From NCBI RefSeq assembly GCF_014269395.1, contig NZ_JACOGK010000041.1, positions 1 to 20,624 on the forward strand: a DNA stretch of 20,624 nt, given 5' to 3'. Origin of the DNA: Megasphaera hominis. GTDB lineage: Bacteria > Bacillota > Negativicutes > Veillonellales > Megasphaeraceae. A program made the translations under genes and the position numbers. Within the stretch, counting starts at the first letter, position 1, and the number at the start of each line of letters is the position of its first letter. Under the pieces are notes generated by a model. It had not been told where the DNA came from, ran no database searches, and was given only the letters and a program-made list of their open reading frames with translations. Below are positions 1-5,480 of this stretch, in pieces.

Positions 1-132
1 TAGATATCTTCATTGGTATAACGAAGATCGGATTAAGATGTCTTTGGGTGGCATGAGCCCGATACAGTATAGAATAAGTTTAGGCTTATTGCCTACAAAG
101 TGAGGACGGTCCAAAAAAACGTCTGCACCCCC
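1..132. repeat. Left copy of a 132-bp inverted terminal repeat (IS end)
   Basis: The first 132 bases are repeated perfectly, in inverted orientation, as the last 132 bases of the window. The repeat holds the end of an IS3-family transposase gene plus the terminal IS sequence. The likely element end is the CA at position 127, because IS3-family elements usually end in TG...CA; the remaining five C's are shared by both flanks. A 127-bp overlap is a common assembly k-mer length, so the contig end is probably an assembly break at a multicopy IS (inference). Confidence 0.9.
2..103 (+). mobile_element. IS3-family transposase, C-terminal 33 residues only
   Basis: An open frame enters from the left edge and ends with TGA at 101-103. 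Its last 33 residues include RYLHWYNEDRIKMSLGGMSP followed by IQYR. This is the characteristic end of the OrfB integrase-like (DDE) transposase of IS3-family elements, IS150-like branch: a Y-N-x-x-R-I segment, then G-x-S-P-x-x-Y-R. The catalytic DDE residues lie upstream, outside the window, so activity cannot be judged. The gene reads into the window. About 24 bp of non-coding terminal IS sequence follow the stop codon. The identical reading frame occurs in inverted orientation at the right edge. Confidence 0.85.
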
Positions 133-429
133 CTTAGAATGCAGTTCATAGAAAGAGGCCGGCGGACTTCCATATTTTTCTTGCACGTGCTGTTGGTTTA
201 CTTCCCGTTCGTATGCTTACGTAGCACGTCTTCCCAGATTTAGCAAGGTTGGGTATGGTGTGTTTCCAGCCTGTTTATAGTCCCTGTTTTCGCTTTTAGG
301 ACCTATACACAGATAAAATTAAGAAGTTGTCTTTGCCTGCGAACGCAAGTGGGTACTAGTTTCGTTCGCCTTTGTGAATCTCTAGTGTGGGGGCACTAGG
401 ATACTAGTTCGTCAAAGACGGCTTCTTGT
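133..429 (-). ncRNA. Structured RNA candidate of unknown class, cut by the IS at its 3' end
   Basis: Read leftwards, a TATAAT box at 441-436 precedes sequence that folds strongly. A long closing helix pairs 413-427 with 321-335: 7 bp, a 2x2 internal loop, then 6 bp. Inside it sit two further hairpins, 394-399 with 382-387 and 363-369 with 339-345. A second domain follows, with a helix pairing 223-229 with 185-191 around a small CGTA/TACG hairpin, and many purine-rich GGGAAG and GAAAC stretches typical of ornate RNAs. No terminator is seen before the IS boundary near 127-132, so the transcript, or the gene it leads, continued further left originally. I do not recognise the family; 6S RNA or another Rfam class are possibilities only. 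Confidence 0.45.
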
Positions 430-435
430 TCTCTT

Positions 436-441
436 ATTATA
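436..441 (-). promoter_or_regulatory. -10 box (TATAAT) for the leftward structured RNA
   Basis: A perfect TATAAT lies on the minus strand about 7 nt before the start of the long closing helix at 427. The -35 region, around the AT-rich stretch 459-470, is weak. Nothing else is seen in 442-517, which is AT-rich spacer. Confidence 0.45.
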
Positions 442-517
442 GCATAGGTTTTCTTCCTATTATTAAAATTAGATTATAATTCTATTAAATTTTTCACAAA
501 TTTTCCTGCTATTTGTT

Positions 518-880
518 TTACTGATACGCCTTTTTCGGCAGGACAACCTGTTCCCAGTGAGTAAATAGGCCATGATATACGCAAATGATATAGCCTACGA
601 GGAAGGCTGCTGCGATGGTGCCTTCGCGAACGCCGTTCAGTTTTCCCATGGTGACCAGGCACAGGACGGCCGATATGGCGGTCATGGATACATCTACTGT
701 GATTTTCACTTTATCATAGTGCTGGTGCAGGACATAGGCTACAGCCCGGTTGAAGGCATCGCCTGGAAGCATGGCTACGTCGCCGACGAGTTCTAAGTAG
801 ACGCCTAGGGCAAGGACGAAGCAGCCGCCTATGAGGAAGGCGAATTCGTGAAAGTATGTCGGCAGCTGTACGGTACTCAC
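518..880 (-). pseudogene. C-terminal fragment of a YczE/YyaS/YitT-type (DUF6198-like) membrane protein
   Basis: The 120-residue frame resembles only the second half of YczE/YitT-type integral membrane proteins, which are usually about 200-220 residues. Recognisable parts are a helix followed by LGVYLE, then MLPGDAF, and a VREGTI segment leading into the last membrane helix. The first half is missing. The only available start is a GTG at 880 with no Shine-Dalgarno sequence. The open frame runs upstream straight into the terminator hairpin at 901-948 and meets a TGA inside it. I therefore read it as a 5'-truncated remnant left by a deletion or rearrangement near the IS, not an expressed gene. 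A membrane function cannot be assumed for the fragment. Confidence 0.7.
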
Positions 881-895
881 GAGGGTGCGAGAGAA

Positions 896-948
896 GAAAA
901 AAGAGCCGGCAGCACGAGCTTCCCCCGAAACTCATGCTGCTGGCTCTT
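896..948 (-). terminator. Rho-independent terminator of the YeiH operon
   Basis: On the minus strand a long stem (AGAGCC, GCAGCA and GAG paired with CTC, TGCTGC and GGCTCT, with one mismatch and one wobble) is followed by a T run at 902-896. It lies about 40 nt downstream of the small membrane protein gene that ends at 986. Confidence 0.85.
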
Positions 949-985
949 CTGTTGTTGCTTATTTTTTCCGGGTCCCGGAAGAAGC

Positions 986-1195
986 TTAGATTACTTCAAA
1001 GGCCAGGATAAATGCGGCCATGAGGACGATGCCCAGGCCAAAGGAGTATGCGCAAAGTTTCTTTTCAATGGGCTGCAAGGGAAAGTATTCGTCTTCGTCC
1101 AGGTCCATTTCTGCGCGGTTCCGTTCTACGCTGATTTCGTTATTTTGATGTTTATAATAATATTCGTCTGCTGTTGCTAAGCGTTCTGCTACCAT
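986..1195 (-). CDS. Small single-helix membrane protein, cotranscribed with the YeiH-type transporter
   Basis: This frame encodes 69 residues. The first 45 are hydrophilic and charged, with an acidic run MDLDEDEYFP around residues 30-39. The C-terminal 22 or so form one hydrophobic helix (SFGLGIVLMAAFILAFEVI). That predicts a C-tail-anchored protein facing the cytoplasm. The ATG at 1195 has a good ribosome-binding site (AGGGGG about 9 nt upstream). It sits 60 bp downstream of the YeiH-family gene with no terminator between, and a strong terminator follows at 901-948, so the two form one SAM-controlled transcription unit. I recognise no family. An accessory subunit or stabiliser of the transporter is a guess from context. 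Confidence 0.65.
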   Translation of the reverse strand: MVAERLATADEYYYKHQNNEISVERNRAEMDLDEDEYFPLQPIEKKLCAYSFGLGIVLMAAFILAFEVI

Positions 1196-1255
1196 GTGTA
1201 ATTCCCCCTCTGAAATGTACGATATGTTGATACTACGAAATGTGTCCCCTCTTGC

Positions 1256-2734
1256 TTAAACTGTTGGCGGTACGATGCCGTGATAGAAGATCCAGGAAAT
1301 GATGAGGCCGACCCAGATGATGAAGCCTACGAGCGCAATGGCATAGACGCCGACGACGCGGCCCAGGCCTGCATGCCAGAGCTTGCGTACGTTGGTGACG
1401 AGGCCAATGGAGAAAAAGCAAAGGCCGAAGAAGATGCTGCGCAGGAGGTTGGCCTGGCCGGCGCCTTCTTTAGCTGCAGAGACGATGTCCGGGAAGACAT
1501 AGCCTGCGGCAAACATGAGGACCAAGGCGGCAACGAAGCCGATGATGAATTTCGGGAAGCGTTCCCAAATTTCCTGTTTCGATACGTGTGCACTACCGCC
1601 CTGAGCCGTGCGGCTGTTGAGATGGTAGACAGACCAGACGACGGCGAGGATGAAGGACCAGACGCCGATGAAGACATCGATGAAGACCTTTGATGTTGTC
1701 GTGGCCATGAGGATCCAGCCTTCCTGGTAGTTCACGCCGTATTGCTGCAGGGCTGCGTTACGGATCAGTGTATCCGCAATGGCACCGGAGGCGACGGCAC
1801 CACCATCACTCTTGACGACCAGGCCGAGCCACGAGCCGGCTACCATAGGTTCTCCGGAAAGGAAGAAGGCTGCCGCAAAGGGCAGGACCAAAAGCTCTAC
1901 GGCGACGAAAACGATAATGACGGAAGCCAGGATGGTCGGTACGATTTGCCGGGCCCGGATCGCACTGCCTGTAGCAATGGCTGCTGCAACGCCGCAGATG
2001 GAAATGCCTGAGGCCATAGGTGCTGCCCATTCAGGCGTAAAGTGGAAGAACTTACGGGCAATGAAGTAGACCACAGGCCAGTAAATGAGATAGGCTTCGA
2101 CGACGGCGCACATGCCGCGGATGATGACCGTGCTGGCCAGGCTCATGGCACTGATGGTCTGGATGCCGATGTTCATGCCAAGGATGACGATGCCAGTCTT
2201 GATGTACCATTCTGGCTTGGCGGCGTCCGAAAGGAACCGGGAAATCTTAGGAAAGAAGTTGCCAATAATAAGTCCGGCTAAGAGAGCCACGACGAAGCCC
2301 AGTTCGCCCAGGCTCAAGGACCAGGGAATCTGGAAGGCTTCACGCTTGTTCGGCGTAGCGGCTAAGTAGGCGTAGTTGCCAATAATGTTGGAAATAATAG
2401 TAATCCAGTAAATGACGGTCAGGCCGAGGGCAAATTTCTTCACCTTTGTCCCCATGAAGTAGGCCCCAATGGTCGTAACGGCTAAGACGAAAAGGTAGGC
2501 TGCCACTACGGAGCCCAGTCCGCCGAGCCAGGCAAATTCCCCCGAATTGGCCTTGACGGCTTGAAGCGGATTGATCCAGACGCCAAAGGATGGCACCCAG
2601 CCTAATACATTAATACCTAAAATCTGGCTGGAGCCGAGTACGGATATGAATAACCCGAGCCACACGGCCCACCAATCTTCACTGCTTAAGAGGCTGGAAC
2701 GATGCGCAGCCTCTGTATATGTCCCCTGTGCCAT
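1256..2734 (-). CDS. YeiH-family putative (sulfate/sulfite-type) exporter
   Basis: The 492-residue product is a polytopic inner-membrane protein of the YeiH (UPF0324, Cons_hypoth698) family, whose members are annotated as putative sulfate exporters without firm biochemical proof. Family hallmarks are the conserved SGISICGVAAAIATGSAIRA segment in the middle and the long series of hydrophobic helices on both sides. It is longer than E. coli YeiH (about 350 residues), having extra N-terminal helices. I place the start at the ATG at 2734 (MAQGTYTEAA), preceded by GGGGTG; the longer frame upstream would run through the riboswitch terminator. The leader carries a SAM-I riboswitch at 2831-2933, so expression should fall when S-adenosylmethionine is plentiful. 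This ties the transported compound to sulfur or methionine supply. Export versus import is unproven. Confidence 0.85.
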   Translation of the reverse strand: MAQGTYTEAAHRSSLLSSEDWWAVWLGLFISVLGSSQILGINVLGWVPSFGVWINPLQAVKANSGEFAWLGGLGSVVAAYLFVLAVTTIGAYFMGTKVKKFALGLTVIYWITIISNIIGNYAYLAATPNKREAFQIPWSLSLGELGFVVALLAGLIIGNFFPKISRFLSDAAKPEWYIKTGIVILGMNIGIQTISAMSLASTVIIRGMCAVVEAYLIYWPVVYFIARKFFHFTPEWAAPMASGISICGVAAAIATGSAIRARQIVPTILASVIIVFVAVELLVLPFAAAFFLSGEPMVAGSWLGLVVKSDGGAVASGAIADTLIRNAALQQYGVNYQEGWILMATTTSKVFIDVFIGVWSFILAVVWSVYHLNSRTAQGGSAHVSKQEIWERFPKFIIGFVAALVLMFAAGYVFPDIVSAAKEGAGQANLLRSIFFGLCFFSIGLVTNVRKLWHAGLGRVVGVYAIALVGFIIWVGLIISWIFYHGIVPPTV

Positions 2735-2772
2735 ATACGAAAACACCCCTATCTTTTTGTGATTGTTTGTAC

Positions 2773-2807
2773 AAAAAAAGCGCACTACCCAGACAGATAG
2801 TACGCGC
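2773..2807 (-). terminator. Expression-platform terminator of the SAM-I riboswitch
   Basis: On the minus strand GCGC plus ACTATC pair with GGTAGT plus GCGC (2807-2780), with a 2-nt bulge. A seven-T run follows at 2779-2773. It lies between the aptamer and the YeiH start codon at 2734, as expected for transcriptional control by an S-box. Confidence 0.85.
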
Positions 2808-2830
2808 ATATGCCATGCACTTAACCCCTA

Positions 2831-2933
2831 CTCATCTGTCAGGTATTAGATCCTGCTGGAATTGGCACCTTCCTGCCCTCACAGGAGGTTGCCGCAGCGT
2901 CATAAGGCCAGTCCTTCAGCTGCTCTGGATGAT
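2831..2933 (-). promoter_or_regulatory. SAM-I (S-box) riboswitch aptamer
   Basis: The minus strand shows the S-box core in order: the AGAG segment after the P1 strand, GGACTGGCC (2914-2906), GGCAACC (2893-2887), and GTGCCAATTCCAGCAG (2868-2853). The closing strand GATGAG (2836-2831) pairs with TCATC near 2930. These are the conserved kink-turn, pseudoknot and J3/4 elements of the SAM-I class. Binding of S-adenosylmethionine is expected to favour the terminator at 2773-2807 and turn off the YeiH-family gene downstream. Confidence 0.93.
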
Positions 2934-3094
2934 TTGTGTGCGATTCAGTTTTGATACGGTTCTTGTTGTATCAGCACACTAGGAGCTACAACAACACATG
3001 ATGTAATTTTTTACGTAAGTCATGATCAATACCCCTCTTCTGCCCCTCAGCAGAATTTTCTTTTTGAATTGGTGAAGCAAACATTGCAATGTTT
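2934..3094 (-). promoter_or_regulatory. Long 5' leader upstream of the S-box, with competing helices
   Basis: About 160 nt of untranslated leader lie between the predicted transcription start and the SAM aptamer. TTGTTGTA can pair with TACAACAA downstream. Alternatively, GTGTGC plus TGATAC can pair with GTATCA plus GCACAC. The two arrangements share the TGATAC/TACAACAA segment and exclude one another. No known aptamer is recognised here. Confidence 0.4.
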
Positions 3095-3100
3095 ACGGTT

Positions 3101-3129
3101 ATGGTACACTATGCTTTGCGTCTTGTCAA
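3101..3129 (-). promoter_or_regulatory. Sigma-A type promoter of the S-box/YeiH operon
   Basis: TTGACA (3129-3124), a 17-bp spacer, and TACCAT (3106-3101) on the minus strand. The predicted start is near 3094. The glyQS promoter at 8784-8812 uses the same -35 and -10 hexamers. Confidence 0.8.
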
Positions 3130-3135
3130 GAGGGA

Positions 3136-3156
3136 TTTTAGAATAAAGTTCTAAAA
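3136..3156. promoter_or_regulatory. Perfect 8-bp inverted repeat next to the -35 box (possible operator)
   Basis: TTTTAGAA, a 5-nt spacer, then TTCTAAAA, beginning 7 bp upstream of the -35 hexamer of the S-box promoter. Position and symmetry suit a transcription-factor site. No regulator gene is nearby, so this is inference. Confidence 0.4.
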
Positions 3157-3675
3157 ACTGAAACTTTTTTCACGTACTTCACAAAGGCCCGTAATCAGGC
3201 TTTTTTATGATTTTCACTTTAGGAATAAACGCATTTAGCTTTCTGCAACGATACAGGTATGGTTGTACAAATTTCCATCATGTCCGTGTGGAATATACAT
3301 GTTTTTCCCTATATGAAGAAGAAAAAAAACGCCCTCGTAACGCATGGTGTCGTTGTAATTCCATGATTTTGTTGCCCTTGCCACACGAAGAAATACCTTG
3401 CAGTTTCCGTTATTTCTAAAGGAATTGCCCTGACATGACACGAGCGATGAGCTGCAGCATTTAACAGGCAGGAAGATTATCTGCGTATATTGCAGGAAAA
3501 GGCCATTTTCCAGCGCAGTTGGATAAGGACCAGTCCGGGTACAAGGCGGTTTGGGTGTTATGAAGGGCTGGCGTGAAAGGTTTTTGGGAGCTCAGTGGGC
3601 TGATGGGTGTGAGGAATTTTTATTTTGCTTATGGAAAAAAAGCAAAGCGAGAAAAGATTTTTTTGATCTGCTGAA
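3157..3675. other. Intergenic stretch with no supported gene
   Basis: I see no convincing coding region. Short frames at 3207-3419 (+) and 3235-3441 (-) lack ribosome-binding sites and family resemblance. A weak hairpin followed by T's (3184-3206, plus strand) could be a terminator, but no gene precedes it. A frame of about 57 codons ending near 3701 (+) is lysine- and phenylalanine-rich and might be a decayed gene end, possibly a transposase; I could not identify it. Confidence 0.5.
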
Positions 3676-3680
3676 AATAC

Positions 3681-3735
3681 AAAAAGAGCCTATGCAGCAG
3701 TAGCTTTCTCCAAAGCCACCATACTGCATAGACTC
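3681..3735 (-). terminator. Terminator of the orphan small RNA
   Basis: GAG plus CTATGCAG (3686-3697 on the plus strand) pair with CTGCATAG plus CTC (3724-3735), with a nested GCTTT/AAAGC hairpin in the loop. On the minus strand the stem is followed by TTTTTG at 3685-3680. Confidence 0.75.
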
Positions 3736-3812
3736 CTTTTCTACGGTTTTTCCTATAGAGGTGCCTCTACCACAGTATCTTCCACTGAAGATGCTAGGTA
3801 GTTCAGTTCCTC
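3681..3812 (-). ncRNA. Orphan small RNA candidate (about 132 nt) with promoter and terminator
   Basis: A good promoter (3819-3847) and a strong Rho-independent terminator bracket this stretch on the minus strand. In RNA order it contains a perfect ATCTTC/GAAGAT hairpin, a perfect TAGAGG/CCTCTA hairpin flanked by CTAC...GTAG, and a terminal stem pairing CTATGCAG (3697-3690) with CTGCATAG (3731-3724), extended by GAG/CTC. That stem encloses a GCTTT/AAAGC hairpin, and five T's follow at 3685-3681. No reading frame starts within it and no gene follows within 500 bp on that strand. It is therefore either a trans-acting small RNA or a leader left behind after gene loss. The class is not recognised. 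Confidence 0.55.
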
Positions 3813-3818
3813 ATGTGT

Positions 3819-3847
3819 ATTGTATCAATTTTGTTTTTGGATTGCAA
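3819..3847 (-). promoter_or_regulatory. Promoter of the orphan small RNA
   Basis: TTGCAA (3847-3842), a 17-bp spacer, and TACAAT (3824-3819) on the minus strand, with a predicted start near 3812. The -35 hexamer matches that of the rplS promoter. Confidence 0.7.
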
Positions 3848-3900
3848 GAGATGTGGATGTTATGGGTGCTCCGGTTTTCAGTCGATTAGTGATTAATTAA

Positions 3901-4322
3901 CGTTATGGTTGTACCATCGGCTCCGGGTTTGAAATTCTTTCAGGATTGGAGTAGTGACGGCGTAACACGCACACGGGATTGGCTCCGAGTTTGAAATTCT
4001 TTCAAGCTCGGAGTAGTGACGGCGTAACGCCCGCACGGGATTGGCTTAATGCGTGAAATTCTTTCACGCATTAAGTAGTGACGGCGTAACGCCCGCACGG
4101 GGGCGTTACGCTTCTTCTCTCTACGTTATGGTTGTACCGTTGGCTCCAAGATTGAATGCTTCAATCTTGGAGTAGTTAGGCCGTAACGCCCACACGGGAT
4201 TGGCTCCATGCGTGAATTTCTTTCACGCATGGAGTAGTGACGGCGTAACACGCACACGGGCGTGTTACGCCTCTATCGTCACCTTCGGTGACACTTCCCC
4301 CCCGGGGAAAGCTGGGAAAGCG
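3901..4322 (+). repeat. Hairpin array 1: five tandem palindrome-linker units in two blocks, with closing and tail hairpins
   Basis: Two blocks each begin with CGTTATGGTTGTACC (3901 and 4123). Block 1a has units at 3919-3980, 3981-4042 and 4043-4101, then a closing arm GGCGTTACGC (4102-4111). Block 1b has units at 4142-4201 and 4202-4260, then the closing arm CGTGTTACGCC (4261-4271) and a tail with hairpins GTCACC/GGTGAC and CTTCCCC/GGGGAAAG. Each unit is a 29-31 nt palindrome followed by a linker of about 31 nt containing AGTAGTGACGGCGTAAC and CGCACGGGATT. Arm sequences differ between units (CTCCGAG, CTTAATGCG, CTCCAAGATT, CTCCATGCG), with matching changes in the opposite arm. A terminator in plus orientation follows at 4325-4348. 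Function unknown. Confidence 0.9.
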
Positions 4323-4324
4323 AA

Positions 4325-4352
4325 ACAGGAGCCCTTTTGGGCTCCTGTTTTC
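4325..4352. terminator. Bidirectional terminator between array 1 and rplS
   Basis: ACAGGAGCCC (4325-4334), a TTTT loop, and GGGCTCCTGT (4339-4348) form a perfect 10-bp stem. The T-rich side (TTTTCTTGTT) follows on the plus strand. On the minus strand the tail is weaker (TTTCGCTTTC). It can end array transcription rightwards and rplS transcription leftwards. Confidence 0.8.
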
Positions 4353-4379
4353 TTGTTCTTGTAATAGGAAGTTCTGTTA

Positions 4380-4721
4380 TTACCGACGTTCGCGGATACG
4401 GGCAGCTTTGCCTGTAAGGCCGCGCAGGTAATTCAGTTTTGCACGGCGAACAATGCCGCGGCGCGATACTTCGATTTTAGCCAGACGCGGGGAGTGTACC
4501 AGGAAGGTACGTTCTACGCCTACACCGTAGGAAATACGACGTACTGTGAAGGTTTCGCGGACACCGCCGTTGTGACGGCCGATAACGACGCCTTCAAATA
4601 CCTGGATACGTTCGCGGTTACCTTCGACGACCTTTACGTGTACCTTTACGGTATCGCCAGGGCGGAAGTCGGGGATGTCGTTGCGAAGCTGTTCATTTTC
4701 GAGTACGCTGATAATGTTCAT
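4380..4721 (-). CDS. rplS: 50S ribosomal protein L19
   Basis: The 113-residue product is ribosomal protein L19 of the large subunit, which sits at the interface with the small subunit. It begins [20 protein letters not shown] and carries the family's [21 protein letters not shown] and RKRG-like basic segments, ending in a basic tail. Length matches the usual 113-118 residues. The ATG at 4721 follows AGGAGG by 9 nt; the longer frame upstream has no support. The gene is monocistronic here, with its own promoter (4816-4844) and a terminator at 4325-4348, and is not next to rimM/trmD as in many bacteria. Confidence 0.97.
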   Translation of the reverse strand: MNIISVLENEQLRNDIPDFRPGDTVKVHVKVVEGNRERIQVFEGVVIGRHNGGVRETFTVRRISYGVGVERTFLVHSPRLAKIEVSRRGIVRRAKLNYLRGLTGKAARIRERR

Positions 4722-4809
4722 TGTTTTTTTCCTCCTCATAGGCATTCGTGCCCCGTCGGTATCAACTACACACCGATCGTCGGCTGGACAGAGGACTGCC
4801 TGAATTAAC
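4722..4809 (-). promoter_or_regulatory. rplS 5' leader, possible L19 autoregulatory element
   Basis: About 88 nt lie between the predicted transcription start and the ATG. They contain local complementarities such as CGGT...ACCG around 4757-4775. L19 leader RNAs that regulate rplS are known in Bacillota, but the sequence alone does not prove membership here. Confidence 0.35.
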
Positions 4810-4815
4810 AATAGT

Positions 4816-4844
4816 ATTATACTACGCTGGGAAGGCTTTTGCAA
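4816..4844 (-). promoter_or_regulatory. rplS promoter
   Basis: TTGCAA (4844-4839), a 17-bp spacer, and TATAAT (4821-4816) on the minus strand give a strong sigma-A type promoter starting near 4809. Confidence 0.85.
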
Positions 4845-4870
4845 GCTCTTTTTTTATAACTTTTTTGTGC

Positions 4871-5437
4871 TTAGATGACGGCGCCACTGGGTGTGAAGCT
4901 TTGGCTCATGTGGAAAATGTCTTTCTGGTATTTCTTGGCGTTTTTAGCCGGGCAGACGAAGGAAAAGGCTACGTACGTGTTGGTGTCCGGTACGAGGTAG
5001 AGTTCTTTGTAGAAGTACTTGTCGTCTTTGGTCCACGAAATGGTGTAGTGGTTGCCGGTCTTCTGGTTGATGGTGAGTTTTGGCGAGCCGTTGATGCCTA
5101 CGTCCATGTTGTACAGTTCGTCCAGGGTGAAGTTCATCTGGTTTTTGACGGCGTACGTCGAGACGACGATTTTGTCGTTCAGGTTCTGGAAATAGCAGCC
5201 ATCTCCGCCTTCGTTGACGTCGGCCTTGTTGACGTATGTCGGGATGTCCAAGGCGTAGTGATAGGTGTCATTGATATAGCGGTAGTAGTTCATGTCCAGA
5301 GCCTGGTAGACCAGGACTTTATCGTAGCTTTCTTCGTTAGAGCTGTTCAGCAAACCGTAGGGAGTGTTGGCAGCAAAGGCTGTGGAAGATACGACGGCCA
5401 GTCCGGCCAGGAGAAGGGCCAATTTTTTACATTTCAT
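4871..5437 (-). CDS. Secreted protein of unknown function
   Basis: The 188-residue product starts with a clear Sec signal peptide: positive MKCKK, a hydrophobic LALLLAGLAVV core, and a cleavage site after AFA near residue 22. There is no lipobox cysteine. The mature part is a soluble domain rich in tyrosine and asparagine with alternating hydrophobic beta-like stretches (for example KIVVSTYAV and TYVAFSFVCP), ending in a helix with FHMSQSF. This resembles, loosely, PsbP/DUF1795-like exported domains; I cannot name the family. The ATG at 5437 has AAAGGAG 8-10 nt upstream. It has its own promoter at 5526-5555 and stands alone between glyS and rplS. There is no clear terminator before the rplS promoter. 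Confidence 0.8.
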   Translation of the reverse strand: MKCKKLALLLAGLAVVSSTAFAANTPYGLLNSSNEESYDKVLVYQALDMNYYRYINDTYHYALDIPTYVNKADVNEGGDGCYFQNLNDKIVVSTYAVKNQMNFTLDELYNMDVGINGSPKLTINQKTGNHYTISWTKDDKYFYKELYLVPDTNTYVAFSFVCPAKNAKKYQKDIFHMSQSFTPSGAVI

Positions 5438-5480
5438 TTGTAGAAATCTCCTTTCCTACTCTCTTTTTGCACTAGGTTCA

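Noticed and set aside
229..318. A short minus-strand frame ending in NLGRRAT that loosely resembles the end of a TnpB-type protein
   Set aside because: It is about 30 codons after a stop, has no TnpB zinc-finger or RuvC motifs, and lies in sequence better explained as structured RNA.
3207..3441. Two overlapping short frames on opposite strands as genes
   Set aside because: No ribosome-binding sites, no family resemblance, and low-complexity composition.
3679..3812. Lysine riboswitch, from the GGTAGAGGCACC and TTTGGAGAAAG matches
   Set aside because: The other conserved lysine-riboswitch parts and five-helix layout are missing, and no lysine gene follows.
3901..4322. CRISPR array
   Set aside because: The variable segments are self-complementary hairpins rather than unrelated spacers, unit spacing is uneven, and no cas genes are present.
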